Shown: positions 1 through 8,102 of the stretch, in pieces
Position numbering within the stretch: the stretch's first letter is position 1
Layout: every line of letters begins with the position of its first letter
Assembly (NCBI GenBank): GCA_947493265.1
Contig: CANLQL010000001.1
Span: 744,001 to 808,000 of the forward strand
Reading direction: 5' to 3'
DNA: 64,000 bases
From: an uncultured Litoreibacter sp.
GTDB taxonomy: Bacteria > Pseudomonadota > Alphaproteobacteria > Rhodobacterales > Rhodobacteraceae
The notes under the pieces: generated by a model
Told to the model about the DNA's origin: nothing
The model's database searches: none
Seen by the model: the letters and a program-made list of their open reading frames with translations, nothing else
Position numbers and translations under genes: made by a program

Positions 1-127
1 ACGTTGTTTGCTCTAGCTGTTCCATTGGTTTCGTCGTCTCTCAGTAATTTAAATTTGCACCAAAAAGTGGCGCTGTCGGCGACTAACGCACAGCACCGGG
101 GAAAAGTTCCAAGGAACAGCGGCTAAG

Positions 128-1105
128 CTAGGTTTTCTTGTGGTTTGAAAGCCTTGCAAATTGCGCGCACATGGGGAAATGGTCCGACCCGATCGGGTCA
201 AGCCGGTCAAAGGAGACCAGTTCCAGACCTTCAGTCAGATACAGCTGGTCGATGGGAAACCGCATCAGCCAGGAGTTGGCATCAAAGCTGGGCAACATCG
301 CGCGACCGACACGAGGATCGCGAAATTCGCCGTATTTCTTGAAGCGTTGGGAGCTATAGGACCACGCGACATCGTTGAAATCGCCCATAGCGATCACGGG
401 CATCGTTTTGCGGTCGGCCAGCAATGCGGCGCGCTTGATCTGTTCGTCGCGTTCGCGCGTGGAATTTCCGGGCACGGGTGGTCTTGGATGCAAGCCGACG
501 AAGAAGAATGGGCCACCGGGGCCCGAAAGCTCTGCCAGGATTGTGGGGGTGGTGTCATCAGACAAAAACACGATTTTCGTCGACAAAACATCCAACTTGG
601 TCGCAAAGATCAGCCCGTAATGGTCATCCTGAGGATGCGAGACAACTGTCGAATAGGATTGCAGATGGTCTGACAGCGCGTCCGCCCAGACCTGATCTGT
701 TTCCATCAAAAAGAGGATGTCAGGCTGGTTGCGGGTCAGCGTGTCGATCAGGGCATCGTGGTCGGTGTTTTCCATCAACACGTTGGACGCAATGACCTTG
801 ATTTGCGCATCCTCGGGGATGTCGTCGCGCAGTGTCAGCTCTGGTGTGGCCAGCCTTGTGTAGGGGAAGATCCGGACAAGCTGGTAGATCGCGCAGCCGG
901 TCAGGATGGCCGCTGTCAAAACCGTCAATGTCCCTTGCAGCGCGAACCCTAGGAGGGCGAAAAACAAGGCCACGATGGCGATATGGATGCGGGGAAAATC
1001 CCACCCTCTGATCCACCAGCGGACGCTGGATGTCAGGGGGGCAAGGGTCGTGAACAAGACCAGAGCGGCGCCAAGCCAAAATATGGAGGTGAGAACGACT
1101 TGCAT
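128..1105 (-). CDS. Endonuclease/exonuclease/phosphatase (EEP) family membrane protein
   Basis: The product has 325 residues. Three hydrophobic segments in the first 80 residues suggest membrane anchoring. The rest is an EEP (DNase I-like) domain. The expected active-site landmarks are present: Asn108 (ASNVL), Glu135 (METDQ), His206 (GLHP), Asp242/Asn244 (MGDFND) and the C-terminal Ser-Asp-His at 307-309 (GSDHF). This family hydrolyses phosphodiester or phosphomonoester bonds in nucleic acids, phospholipids or inositol phosphates, and the true substrate cannot be read from sequence. The membrane-anchored form is common in proteobacteria and is usually left as an uncharacterised EEP protein. 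The gene stands alone on the minus strand and the ribosome-binding site is weak. Confidence 0.88.
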   Translation of the reverse strand: MQVVLTSIFWLGAALVLFTTLAPLTSSVRWWIRGWDFPRIHIAIVALFFALLGFALQGTLTVLTAAILTGCAIYQLVRIFPYTRLATPELTLRDDIPEDAQIKVIASNVLMENTDHDALIDTLTRNQPDILFLMETDQVWADALSDHLQSYSTVVSHPQDDHYGLIFATKLDVLSTKIVFLSDDTTPTILAELSGPGGPFFFVGLHPRPPVPGNSTRERDEQIKRAALLADRKTMPVIAMGDFNDVAWSYSSQRFKKYGEFRDPRVGRAMLPSFDANSWLMRFPIDQLYLTEGLELVSFDRLDPIGSDHFPMCAQFARLSNHKKT

Positions 1106-1215
1106 GGAGTTCGATACCTATCAGATCAGCGGTGGTTTGGCACTAAGACCCGTCACCTAAGCTTCTGAGATGGGGTGATCCAGTAAAATGTCGCCTTGCT
1201 GGTCAGAAACAGATA

Positions 1216-1249
1216 AAAAAGGTCCACACATTTCTGCGCGGACCTTTTT
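1216..1249 (-). terminator. Intrinsic terminator, possibly bidirectional
   Basis: A 10-bp inverted repeat pairs AAAAAGGTCC (1216-1225) with GGACCTTTTT (1240-1249) around a 14-base loop. It lies just past the stop of the small minus-strand gene at 1260-1451. Runs of A and T at both edges would let it work in either direction. Confidence 0.8.
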
Positions 1250-1259
1250 CTAGGTTTGG

Positions 1260-1451
1260 TTATACCGCAGCGCTGCGAGAGCGTGGACCTGCGAAGAACC
1301 AGATGATGAAGCCCACGATTGGCAGTACGAGGACCAGCAGGGTCCAGCCAACTTTTGCACCTGTCGATGCGGATGAGCCAATAATTGAAACGATTGCCCA
1401 AATGTTCAGGACGAGGACGATAAGGCCGCCAAAACCAGCATATTCCATCAT
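1260..1451 (-). CDS. Small PLDc_N-domain (cardiolipin synthase N-terminal-like) membrane protein
   Basis: This is a 63-residue protein with two transmembrane segments, about residues 7-26 and 33-53. The pattern is that of the PLDc_N family: a first helix, a GAKVGWTLLV turn, a PIVGFIIWFF second helix and a short basic tail. In larger proteins the domain is the membrane anchor of phospholipase D/cardiolipin synthases. The stand-alone form has no known enzymatic activity. An AAGGA motif lies about 7 bases upstream of the ATG pair. A terminator follows and the formate/nitrite channel gene lies upstream on the same strand. Confidence 0.75.
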   Translation of the reverse strand: MMEYAGFGGLIVLVLNIWAIVSIIGSSASTGAKVGWTLLVLVLPIVGFIIWFFAGPRSRSAAV

Positions 1452-1520
1452 GTTTAAATCCTTCTGTTTGCTTATCTTGTAGGCACAACGCGCCTGAACG
1501 AAGAAAGGTTCCCGAAAACT

Positions 1521-2354
1521 TTAGGTATCTTTTTCTTCGACCAATTCGTGGCGGACCTGACCGAAGGCAAGCAGGGTGAAAATGACCGTTCCGCCGACGA
1601 TATTGCCCGCAAGAACCGGCAGGAAAAACTGGAAGACGGCGTCGGATGGCGACAGCAGACCTTGAACCATAAGGAAGGCCATCTCGACCGAGCCTGCGAC
1701 CACATGGGTGAAATCGCCTGCGGCAATCAACCAGGTGAACACGACGATGACGAAAAACCCGAAACCTTCGGATCGGGGCAGCATCCACACGATAGAGGCC
1801 ACGAGCAGGCCAGCGGGGATCGCACGTTGGAACCCTTCCATTGCGGGAAAGCCTGTTGCGTGGCGGGACAATTCCTCGATCGCGGGCAGCAGATCGGCCG
1901 GGATCGCGGAGGTATGGGCCATCAACGTTGCCACAAGAAATGCACCGATCACATTCGCACCCAGGACAATCATCCAAAGCACGCACATACGCTTGAGAAG
2001 CGTCAGGCTTCGGTCTTGCACAACGGGAAGAACGGTTGTGATCGTGTTTTCGGTAAATAATTGCATGCGGCCCAGGATGACCGCCAAAAAGCCCAGACTG
2101 TAGCCCAGGTTTTCGACCAGATAGGCCCAGTCAGCGGGCGGCAGATAGGTTCGAAAGATCGCCTCCCCCAGAACCGACAGTGAAATCAGGATGCCAGCGG
2201 CAATGCCCGACCAGAACAATGACGCATTGGGGCGCTCCAGCTCTTCCTCGCCCTCTTCGCGGATGACCTCGAAAATTTCCTTGGAGGAAAGCTTTGGCGC
2301 TTCTGTGTCTTGCGCGTCTTCAATCGCGTCGGTGATGGTCTGGGGTCTGGTCAT
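1521..2354 (-). CDS. Formate/nitrite transporter (FNT) family channel
   Basis: The product is about 277 residues long. A charged cytoplasmic N-terminus of about 50 residues (rich in Glu) is followed by six hydrophobic segments. The FNT fold shows in the helix-break signature around LGRMQLFTENTITTVLPV and in GANVIGAFLVA. FNT proteins are pentameric channels for small monovalent anions such as formate, nitrite or hydrosulfide, but the acidic N-terminal extension places this one in a less studied branch (YfdC-like) where the substrate is not certain. An upstream TTG at 2375 would add seven residues. The ATG at 2354 is preferred because it has a GCGGA-like sequence at usable spacing. Confidence 0.82.
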   Translation of the reverse strand: MTRPQTITDAIEDAQDTEAPKLSSKEIFEVIREEGEEELERPNASLFWSGIAAGILISLSVLGEAIFRTYLPPADWAYLVENLGYSLGFLAVILGRMQLFTENTITTVLPVVQDRSLTLLKRMCVLWMIVLGANVIGAFLVATLMAHTSAIPADLLPAIEELSRHATGFPAMEGFQRAIPAGLLVASIVWMLPRSEGFGFFVIVVFTWLIAAGDFTHVVAGSVEMAFLMVQGLLSPSDAVFQFFLPVLAGNIVGGTVIFTLLAFGQVRHELVEEKDT

Positions 2355-2398
2355 GTCTTTGTCCGCTGTTGGCAATATCGTTGGTGGGGCAAACGAAA

Positions 2399-2424
2399 GA
2401 CCGCCAAGCAGATGCCTGGCGGTC
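2399..2424 (-). terminator. Probable intrinsic terminator
   Basis: An 8-bp perfect stem, GACCGCCA (2399-2406) with TGGCGGTC (2417-2424), has a 10-base loop. Read on the minus strand it is followed by TTTCGTTT. It follows the stop of the 2450-2935 gene and separates it from the FNT gene. Confidence 0.65.
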
Positions 2425-2449
2425 AGTCGAATTCGTTAGAACCGCTGTC

Positions 2450-2935
2450 TTATTGCAGTTTTGATACCACATTTTCAGCGAAGGCGTCGATCATGCTTTC
2501 GTAGTAATCTGGGCTGTCGCTTGTGATGGCTTCAAAGTCGGTGTTCTCCGGAAAGTAGGCCTTTGCCTGCTCGAAGCTGACTTTGAGCGTGTAGAATTCA
2601 TGCTGCGAATTGTCGAACGGGTTGGAGATCAACACGTCGCCGACCATGAAGTTTTCTTCCCAGCCAAATGTCCGCTCAAAGGAATTTGCCAAGGACACTT
2701 CGTCGATATCAATCGACAGAGATGCCCCTTTTTCATCGACGATATCAGTCACGCGCGAAACGATTTCTTCTTCCAGATCGTCGGCAACGTCTGTCCAGTA
2801 ATTTGCCGCTTTGGCGTTCTGGATCGCGTTCAGATCGACGTCGACGCTGACGCTTTGGATTGGTGTTGCGGCGATGGCGCTGCCTCCGAAAATCAGGGCT
2901 GCTGCACATACTGTCGTTTTCAAAGTATTTGTCAT
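2450..2935 (-). CDS. Exported protein of unknown function
   Basis: I do not recognise this family. The product has 161 residues. It starts with a clear Sec signal peptide (two basic-end residues, hydrophobic core AALIFGGSAIA, likely cleavage near residue 21-22), leaving a mature acidic alpha/beta protein of about 140 residues with no cysteines. The ATG at 2935 is chosen because AGGAGA stands about 6 bases upstream. A longer reading frame from 2977 would put charged residues before the signal peptide. A periplasmic role is inferred from the signal peptide only. The gene is monocistronic, with a terminator after it. Confidence 0.7.
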   Translation of the reverse strand: MTNTLKTTVCAAALIFGGSAIAATPIQSVSVDVDLNAIQNAKAANYWTDVADDLEEEIVSRVTDIVDEKGASLSIDIDEVSLANSFERTFGWEENFMVGDVLISNPFDNSQHEFYTLKVSFEQAKAYFPENTDFEAITSDSPDYYESMIDAFAENVVSKLQ

Positions 2936-3099
2936 TGTAGTCTCCTTTTCAGCTTTGTTGCTGTCATGCAGGTACAACTTGAAGGGGGTGAGGTTTGTTC
3001 CAAAACAGGTTCATGCAATGTGCGAAAATCTGCCGATTATTCGATCAAATAACTGTTTTTAAATAAAAAATAACGAAGAAGCTTTCGTTGGGAAGGCCG

Positions 3100-4122
3100 T
3101 TAACGGTGGTTTTCTGCAATCCTGTCAAGGCCAGATTCAGCTAAAGCATTCCGGATATTTTCCTCTGTCGGGAATTGCATATTGTGGAAAACCGGCACGT
3201 TGGCGGCTTCAATTTTCGCGATGGAGCCTAGATCGCTATCATCGGATCCGTTTCTTGTTTCCCGCAGCACAACGGCAGCGACACGTCCTGGATGGGAATT
3301 GACAATGCCTGCGTAAATCTCTGCGTCTTTTTGGCCGGTATCACCCATCAGGATCACGGGAAGGTCAGGGTGGGCCCGTATCAGCAAATCAATGCTGCCG
3401 CCCTTGTGGTTCCCGTGGCCGTCGGTGATGAGTTTCGTCTCGCTAAGGCCCAAATCCCGCAGAAACATTGGCCCACGAACAAGGGCGTTGCGTTCAAAAA
3501 TATCATTAAGAAACCCATAAAGGTTCCAAGGTGATGAGCTGACGTAGAAAATCGGGTTCTGCCCGCCCTTTGACAAATCAGAGATCAATGTGACGGCATC
3601 TGCGTAGATATGGCGCGTCAAAGCGTTGCCGGTCAGGGACGTCCACAGATTGCGCGCCAGTGAATACGCGCCGGTTTCCATGACTGTGTCGTCAATGTCG
3701 GATATCACCATGAATTCTGCGGATGAGGGCGCGATAAACGCAGAACAAATCGTGGCGTCTTCAAAACCGTCGATATGCACCGGAACATCCACCCATCCGG
3801 ACGTTTCCGGTCTGGGCAAAAGGAGCGTGAAGTAACCCTCTTCGTTTGTCAGTGCTTCAATTTCACCAGCGTAAACGCGCACATCAGCGACCTCGTCGGT
3901 CAAGAACAGTGATAACATTTGGCGGAAATTTGTGACGATGCCGGCGTCTTCGCTGGCTGTCTGACCTTTCAGCTTTGTCAGAACCCGGCCACGAATAACC
4001 AGATGTTCTTCCGAGGCATAGCCCGCATACCCTTCAAGGGCGCGGGTCGCTTTCTGTTTTCGCTGAAATCGGTCTGCGATGTGTTCGAGCCGCAGCAGTG
4101 TTCTGTGGAGAATTCGCTTCAT
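3100..4122 (-). CDS. App1-like phosphatase (DUF2183 family)
   Basis: The product has 340 residues. The C-terminal half is a HAD-like phosphatase of the App1/DUF2183 family. The motif I aspartates are Asp142 and Asp144 in SDIDDT (141-146), and a later GDTGQKD motif near residue 258 fits the conserved Mg-binding loop. The family is named for yeast App1, a Mg-dependent phosphatidate phosphatase, so a lipid phosphatase activity is possible here. The N-terminal 130 residues look like an accessory beta-rich domain. The gene starts 6 bases after the creA stop, so it is probably the third gene of an operon with the 24-residue peptide and CreA. Confidence 0.82.
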   Translation of the reverse strand: MKRILHRTLLRLEHIADRFQRKQKATRALEGYAGYASEEHLVIRGRVLTKLKGQTASEDAGIVTNFRQMLSLFLTDEVADVRVYAGEIEALTNEEGYFTLLLPRPETSGWVDVPVHIDGFEDATICSAFIAPSSAEFMVISDIDDTVMETGAYSLARNLWTSLTGNALTRHIYADAVTLISDLSKGGQNPIFYVSSSPWNLYGFLNDIFERNALVRGPMFLRDLGLSETKLITDGHGNHKGGSIDLLIRAHPDLPVILMGDTGQKDAEIYAGIVNSHPGRVAAVVLRETRNGSDDSDLGSIAKIEAANVPVFHNMQFPTEENIRNALAESGLDRIAENHR

Positions 4123-4128
4123 GCAAGG

Positions 4129-4593
4129 TCAGGGTTGGTAAAGCGGCACGGTTGAAATGGCCATTTTTGCCGACCCGTTTTGGATTTCCCGCGCGTGCGC
4201 GAGGTATATGAGCGTCTGGTTCGCCTCATCGAAAATCCGCTTCACGTTAAGGCTTTTCAGAATGATCGAGCGACGTTCCGAGAACACGCTTTCCCCGTCA
4301 TCCGACTTGTCGATGTCGCCGATAACAATCGGGCCTGTCTGCCGACAACTGATCGACGAGTTAGACGGATCTTCGAACCAATTGCCTTTTTGCAACCGGT
4401 CGATCAACCCGCGTTCGAAATAGGCCACATGACATGTAACCCCTTCAACCTTTGGATCAGAAATCGCTTCGATGATAATGTCATTGCCAAGCCAATCGAC
4501 ATCAACTTGACCGACCTCTTCGGCTGCAACGCTACCGCTGAAGAGACAGAGGAGCCCGGCTGTCAGACCCGTTGACTTGGCGAAATTTTTCAT
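4129..4593 (-). CDS. creA: CreA family periplasmic protein
   Basis: This 154-residue protein has a signal peptide (residues 1-24, ending SVAAEE) followed by a CreA (COG3045) domain. Landmarks are VDWLGND, the DPKVEGVTCHVAYFERG block, a second Cys in SISCRQTGP and a C-terminal region ending near YLAH. The two cysteines could form a disulfide. CreA homologues are widespread in proteobacteria and are predicted periplasmic, with no established activity. Its start codon lies two bases after the stop of a 24-codon gene, and its stop lies 6 bases before the App1-like gene, so the three are very likely co-transcribed. Confidence 0.88.
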   Translation of the reverse strand: MKNFAKSTGLTAGLLCLFSGSVAAEEVGQVDVDWLGNDIIIEAISDPKVEGVTCHVAYFERGLIDRLQKGNWFEDPSNSSISCRQTGPIVIGDIDKSDDGESVFSERRSIILKSLNVKRIFDEANQTLIYLAHAREIQNGSAKMAISTVPLYQP

Positions 4594-4595
4594 AC

Positions 4596-4670
4596 TCAGC
4601 GAAGGCCGAGGAATGAAAGGATTACGAGGACGACGACAACAAGGCCGATGATGTAAATGATGCGATTCAT
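4596..4670 (-). CDS. 24-residue hydrophobic membrane peptide
   Basis: This very short gene encodes a single hydrophobic helix. The N-terminus is MNRIIY, the middle is almost all Ile, Val and Leu, and the C-terminus is FLGLR, followed by TGA. AGGAA sits 5 bases before the ATG. The stop is two bases upstream of the creA ATG, which implies coupling. Its compact layout (one basic residue at each end, one membrane helix) suggests an inner-membrane single-pass peptide. I recall similar very short ORFs in Rhodobacterales genomes but cannot check conservation here. The function is unknown. Confidence 0.6.
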   Translation of the reverse strand: MNRIIYIIGLVVVVLVILSFLGLR

Positions 4671-4800
4671 TGTTTTTCCTTAGATTAAGTCTTGGTTTTT
4701 GTAACTTCCGACAATCTAACGCCCAGGAAATCGATTTGTTCCCGAAGAGTTAACGTCCGGGAAAAATAATCGCCAAATATCGCTGGCAGACCAGTGGCCC

Positions 4801-4834
4801 TCAACGATGGCTGCATCCCACAGCGCATCGTTGA
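4801..4834. repeat. Inverted repeat downstream of dps
   Basis: A 9-bp perfect inverted repeat, TCAACGATG (4801-4809) with CATCGTTGA (4826-4834), lies past the dps stop. There is no T-run on the minus strand, so it may stabilise the 3' end of the transcript rather than act as a classic terminator. The rest of 4671-4855 shows nothing recognisable. Confidence 0.5.
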
Positions 4835-4855
4835 AGGTAGCTGGCCTAAGCCCGC

Positions 4856-5326
4856 TCAGCGCAGATGGGCGCGCAGCATCCAGGCGAATTTCTCATGAAC
4901 TTGGCCGCGGGCGATACACAGATCTTCGGTCAGCGTGTCGCCAAGTTCCGACGCGATTTCCCCGCTTTCAGCAAGGGTTTTTGCGAGGGTTTGCTGCGCA
5001 TCCATCAGTTTTCCGATCATTTCTTTGTCGGTCGCTTTGCCTTCATGCTCTGCGATTTTGGACCTTTCCAGCATTCCGGCAAATGTGCCCTCGGCGTGGC
5101 CATCAAGCGCTTTTATCCGCTCCGCCAAGTCGTCTTGCGCGGTAAAGTGATCCTCGTAAATCTCTTGGAAAAGCGTGTGCAGAGGGCCAAATGCCATACC
5201 GGTCACGTTCCAATGAAAGTTCTGGGCCAGCATTGTGGTGACGGTTGTTTCCGCGACCGACTGGTTCAAGGCGTCAACGATTTTTGCTTGCGAATTCTTG
5301 GCAAGTGCTGCGGCTGTTTCGGTCAT
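4856..5326 (-). CDS. dps: Dps ferritin-like DNA-protection protein
   Basis: This is a 156-residue four-helix-bundle protein of the Dps family, the usual length. The inter-subunit ferroxidase residues are present: His38 (HWNVTG), His50, Asp65 and Glu69 match His51, His63, Asp78 and Glu82 of E. coli Dps. Dps dodecamers oxidise Fe(II) with hydrogen peroxide, store the iron and protect DNA. A TTTAGAA-N3-TTCTAAA palindrome lies about 83 bases upstream of the start codon, and a related palindrome precedes katG elsewhere in the window, so joint iron/peroxide control is likely. The next gene, an acyltransferase, is divergent. Confidence 0.93.
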   Translation of the reverse strand: MTETAAALAKNSQAKIVDALNQSVAETTVTTMLAQNFHWNVTGMAFGPLHTLFQEIYEDHFTAQDDLAERIKALDGHAEGTFAGMLERSKIAEHEGKATDKEMIGKLMDAQQTLAKTLAESGEIASELGDTLTEDLCIARGQVHEKFAWMLRAHLR

Positions 5327-5408
5327 TTTGCGATCTCCAGTCCTGAATTTTGAGAAGCAGAATTGCTTTCTCCAGACTTAATACCTTGCAGAAAAAAGCC
5401 AAGCACTT

Positions 5409-5425
5409 TTTAGAATAATTCTAAA
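5409..5425. promoter_or_regulatory. ICE/PerR-like palindromic operator upstream of dps
   Basis: TTTAGAA-TAA-TTCTAAA is a perfect 7-bp inverted repeat with a 3-base spacer. It resembles the iron-control element recognised by the Fur-family regulator Irr in alphaproteobacteria and is also similar to PerR boxes. A site with the same core lies at 27680-27700 upstream of katG. The assignment to a particular regulator is inferred. Confidence 0.6.
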
Positions 5426-5534
5426 CTAGGTCGGTTTTCTGCCACTCTGGGGCGATCAGTTTGAGTGGGTCATGCTGCTTTTGCTTCACAATTTGAGCGC
5501 CTTAGTGTCAACTTCGCCCCTGAGGTGAGGAATA

Positions 5535-6179
5535 ATGATCCGACTGCTAGCGGCTGTTACAGGCCAGATTCTAACGACGTTTGCGCGATTTATCACGGCG
5601 GCACGGGCCGATTGGCGGGGTATCGAGCCTGTTCGCAAGCAACGGATTTATTTTGCCAACCACACGTCCAATGCGGATATGCCGCTTATCTGGACAGTTT
5701 TGCCGCCCGCATTGCGGCGCGAAACCCGGCCTGTCGCGGCTGCGGATTACTGGTTGAAAAGCAAACTCCGGGCGTTTGCGGGCCGGGACGTTTTTAAGGC
5801 GGTGCTGATCGACCGGCGCGCAGAACATCGCACGGAAGACCCGATTGCGAAGATTGTGGAAGCGCTTGACGAAGGGTCTTCGATCATCATTTTCCCCGAA
5901 GGTGGGCGCAATATGACCGATGATCCGCTGCTGCCGTTCAAGGCGGGTATTTTCAATATTGCCACGCGACGGCCCGACGTTGATCTGGTGCCGACTTGGG
6001 TCGACAATATCTCCAACATCATGCCCAAGGGGGAGGTAATCCCCGTGCCGCTGGCCTGCACCGTGATTTTCGGCGCGCCTGTGCATCTGAAAAAGGATGA
6101 GGCGATGGAGCCGTTTTTGACCCGCTGTTCTGATGCGCTTGGTGCGTTGAACCCGGCCCAATCGGGAGCACGCGGATGA
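5535..6179 (+). CDS. 1-acyl-sn-glycerol-3-phosphate acyltransferase family protein
   Basis: The product has 214 residues and belongs to the PlsC/LPLAT superfamily. The catalytic HX4D box is NHTSNAD (His43, Asp48) and the phosphate-binding motif is FPEGGR (120-125). It probably transfers an acyl chain to a lysophospholipid at the inner membrane. Its stop overlaps the start of the phosphatidate cytidylyltransferase-like gene by four bases (ATGA), so the two are translationally coupled. Together they would make phosphatidate and then CDP-diacylglycerol or a related activated lipid. The N-terminal hydrophobic stretch is short. Confidence 0.88.
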   Translation: MIRLLAAVTGQILTTFARFITAARADWRGIEPVRKQRIYFANHTSNADMPLIWTVLPPALRRETRPVAAADYWLKSKLRAFAGRDVFKAVLIDRRAEHRTEDPIAKIVEALDEGSSIIIFPEGGRNMTDDPLLPFKAGIFNIATRRPDVDLVPTWVDNISNIMPKGEVIPVPLACTVIFGAPVHLKKDEAMEPFLTRCSDALGALNPAQSGARG

Positions 6180-7111
6180 CCCAGACCTCAGCCGACCTGA
6201 TCATGCTTTTCGCGGGGGTTGTTGGCCTCCTGTTTCTGGCGACAATCGCGGGAGAGATTTTGCGCGTCCGCGACGCCGACGGCAGTCCTGTCGTTGATAC
6301 ATTCGTCACGCGGGTGCATTCCTGGTGGGCGATGGTCGCCATTCTTGCGCTGGCGTTGATATCGGGGCGGGTGGCGATTGTTGTCCTGTTTGCTTTCGCA
6401 TCCTTCGCGGCCTTGCGGGAATTCATGACGCTGACCCAAAAAACACGGGCGGATCATTGGGCAATGGTTGCCAGCTTTTACGTCGTGCTGCCGGTGCAAT
6501 ATATCCTGATCTGGTGGGGGCAAGAGGGGCTGTTTACGTCCTTTATTCCCGTCTATGCCTTCTTGCTATTGCCGATCTTGTCGATGCTGCGCGGGGCCGG
6601 AGCGTCGTTTCTCTCGCGTATTTCAGAAACGCAATGGGCCCTGATGATCTGTGTCTTCTGTGCCAGCCACGTGCCCGCGCTGCTGGTGTTGGACATCGAT
6701 GGATACGGTGCGCGCAATGTGCTGTTGATTGCGTTCCTTGTCCTTGTGGTTCAGCTCGGGGATTTGATGGAATATTTCGCAGGCCGCCGGTTTGGCCGCA
6801 CACGTGTTGCGGAAACCATTTCCCGCAAGACCTGGGAAGGTGTCGGATGTGGGCTTGCATTTGCGGTTCTGGTGGGTGCGCTTCTTGCCTGGATCACGCC
6901 CTTTGGCGTGTTCTGGTCCGGGGTTTACGCAGGTATTGCGTTTCTGGTTGGTGTCGGCGGTGCCTTGGTTCTTGCAGCAATCAAGCAAGACCGGGGTGTT
7001 CAGAACTGGGGTCACCTGATCCCCGGACAAGGCGGATTTGTCGATCAGTTGGACTCAGTGTTTTTCGCGGCACCGGTATTTTTCTACATGACCCGATATT
7101 TCTGGGTCTGA
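6176..7111 (+). CDS. Phosphatidate cytidylyltransferase family (CdsA/YnbB-like) membrane protein
   Basis: This 311-residue integral membrane protein has about eight hydrophobic segments. The CDP-diglyceride synthetase C-terminal block is recognisable (IPGQGGFVDQLDS, about residues 282-294, with the catalytic-type Asp in FVDQLDS). It is divergent: the usual K-D-x-G just before is replaced by Q-N-W-G, and IPGHGG by IPGQGG. A mid-protein GDLMEYFAGRRFGR segment fits the conserved cytoplasmic loop. CdsA enzymes make CDP-diacylglycerol from phosphatidate and CTP. This divergent type, paired with an acyltransferase, resembles YnbB, whose physiological role is less clear. It may not be the housekeeping CdsA. 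Confidence 0.8.
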   Translation: MTQTSADLIMLFAGVVGLLFLATIAGEILRVRDADGSPVVDTFVTRVHSWWAMVAILALALISGRVAIVVLFAFASFAALREFMTLTQKTRADHWAMVASFYVVLPVQYILIWWGQEGLFTSFIPVYAFLLLPILSMLRGAGASFLSRISETQWALMICVFCASHVPALLVLDIDGYGARNVLLIAFLVLVVQLGDLMEYFAGRRFGRTRVAETISRKTWEGVGCGLAFAVLVGALLAWITPFGVFWSGVYAGIAFLVGVGGALVLAAIKQDRGVQNWGHLIPGQGGFVDQLDSVFFAAPVFFYMTRYFWV

Positions 7112-7114
7112 CCT

Positions 7115-7591
7115 TCAATCGAAGCCCGGGAATCCCGAGAAAAAGTCGCCAAAATTATTCATGATCGACACCAGCAGTACCACACCGCAGATGATCAAAA
7201 CCACCCAAGACAGCCACTGAAACGCGATGGCACCCGCGCCCAGACCAATGGCATAGACCGCCGGGTTTCTGTCTTCTCGGCGGATCAAACCTATCAATCC
7301 GATGATGATAGCAAGCGCGCCAGCTGCCGACCCGACAATTTTCAGAATACGGTCATAGTCGACGAATTCCGGCTTGGGTTCAGGGGCAGGCATGGGTGTT
7401 CCGGTAACCTTCGCGATGGCAGCTTGCCGGATATCACCGGCGATCTCACCGATGGTGACGCCGATTTCCTGCTGCGGGTTAAATGGCCCGCCAAAATGGT
7501 GCACCAAAACGACCAGCAAAGCCAAAGCGCCAAAGGCGAAGCCCGCCAATCCTGCAAAAGAAGTGCGATCAGATGTTGTTGCTGTTGTCAT
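7115..7591 (-). CDS. Hypothetical inner-membrane protein
   Basis: This 158-residue protein has an N-terminal transmembrane helix (about 15-33), a 50-residue soluble stretch containing a Pro/Glu-rich MPAPEPKPE segment, and three further hydrophobic segments (about 83-101, 112-127 and 127-145). I do not recognise the family. It converges with the cytidylyltransferase gene, 3 bases apart. No catalytic motif is visible. Confidence 0.6.
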   Translation of the reverse strand: MTTATTSDRTSFAGLAGFAFGALALLVVLVHHFGGPFNPQQEIGVTIGEIAGDIRQAAIAKVTGTPMPAPEPKPEFVDYDRILKIVGSAAGALAIIIGLIGLIRREDRNPAVYAIGLGAGAIAFQWLSWVVLIICGVVLLVSIMNNFGDFFSGFPGFD

Positions 7592-7664
7592 AGCTTTAGC
7601 CCGCCTGGTTCTGAAACAAGCGCTATATTTACCTATTCAGGCGGCAAAATTGTGGCAGGGCGCT

Positions 7665-7976
7665 TTAATGCGTCCAGACACCCCGGCGGTTGGTTGCGAA
7701 ATTGTCACCGTATCCGCCCGGCCGGATGTTGGCTTTCCGCTTCTTCGGTTCTTGCACAATCGCATCGATATTGTTGTCTTCAGCATATTCGACCGCGGCT
7801 TCCTTGCTGTCGAACCGCAATGTGACCTGCGATTGCATGTCGCCCGATGACGTCCAGCCCATCAGCGGATCAACCTCACGCGCACTGTTTGGGGCAAATT
7901 CCAGTACCCAGCCCTTGGTCTTGGCTTGGCCAGAGGACATTGCTGTTCGGGCTGGCTGATAAATCCGTGCGCGCAT
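7665..7976 (-). CDS. NADH dehydrogenase (complex I) accessory subunit, NDUFS4-like
   Basis: This 103-residue protein belongs to the ETC complex I subunit family, the alphaproteobacterial homologue of mitochondrial NDUFS4 (18 kDa/AQDQ subunit). Supporting blocks are ARIYQPARTAMSSG at the N-terminus, WVLEF, DPLMGWTSSGDMQSQVTLRF in the middle and the basic C-terminal NRRGVWTH. The subunit binds the peripheral arm of NADH:ubiquinone oxidoreductase and is seen in alphaproteobacteria such as Paracoccus and in mitochondria. As is usual in this group, it is encoded away from the nuo operon. A short AGGAG-type site precedes the start. Confidence 0.9.
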   Translation of the reverse strand: MRARIYQPARTAMSSGQAKTKGWVLEFAPNSAREVDPLMGWTSSGDMQSQVTLRFDSKEAAVEYAEDNNIDAIVQEPKKRKANIRPGGYGDNFATNRRGVWTH

Positions 7977-8102
7977 GGTCGTTTCTCCTGAGTATTGCTG
8001 CTATATATCCTCCTCCTGACAGGACTTGGCAAGAGGACAGATTGCCCGACTTGAAGCCCGCTCAAAACAGGCCATCTTAGGGAAGTATTAAGGAATCGCG
8101 CC

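Noticed and set aside
17-120. Inverted repeat GCTGTTCC/GGAACAGC at the window start
   Set aside because: Arms are only 8 bp and 88 bases apart, with no link to a gene start; likely chance. No gene could be supported in bases 1-127.
7977-8102. LexA/SOS box in front of uvrB
   Set aside because: No GTTC-N7-GTTC or similar direct repeat was seen in the upstream region.
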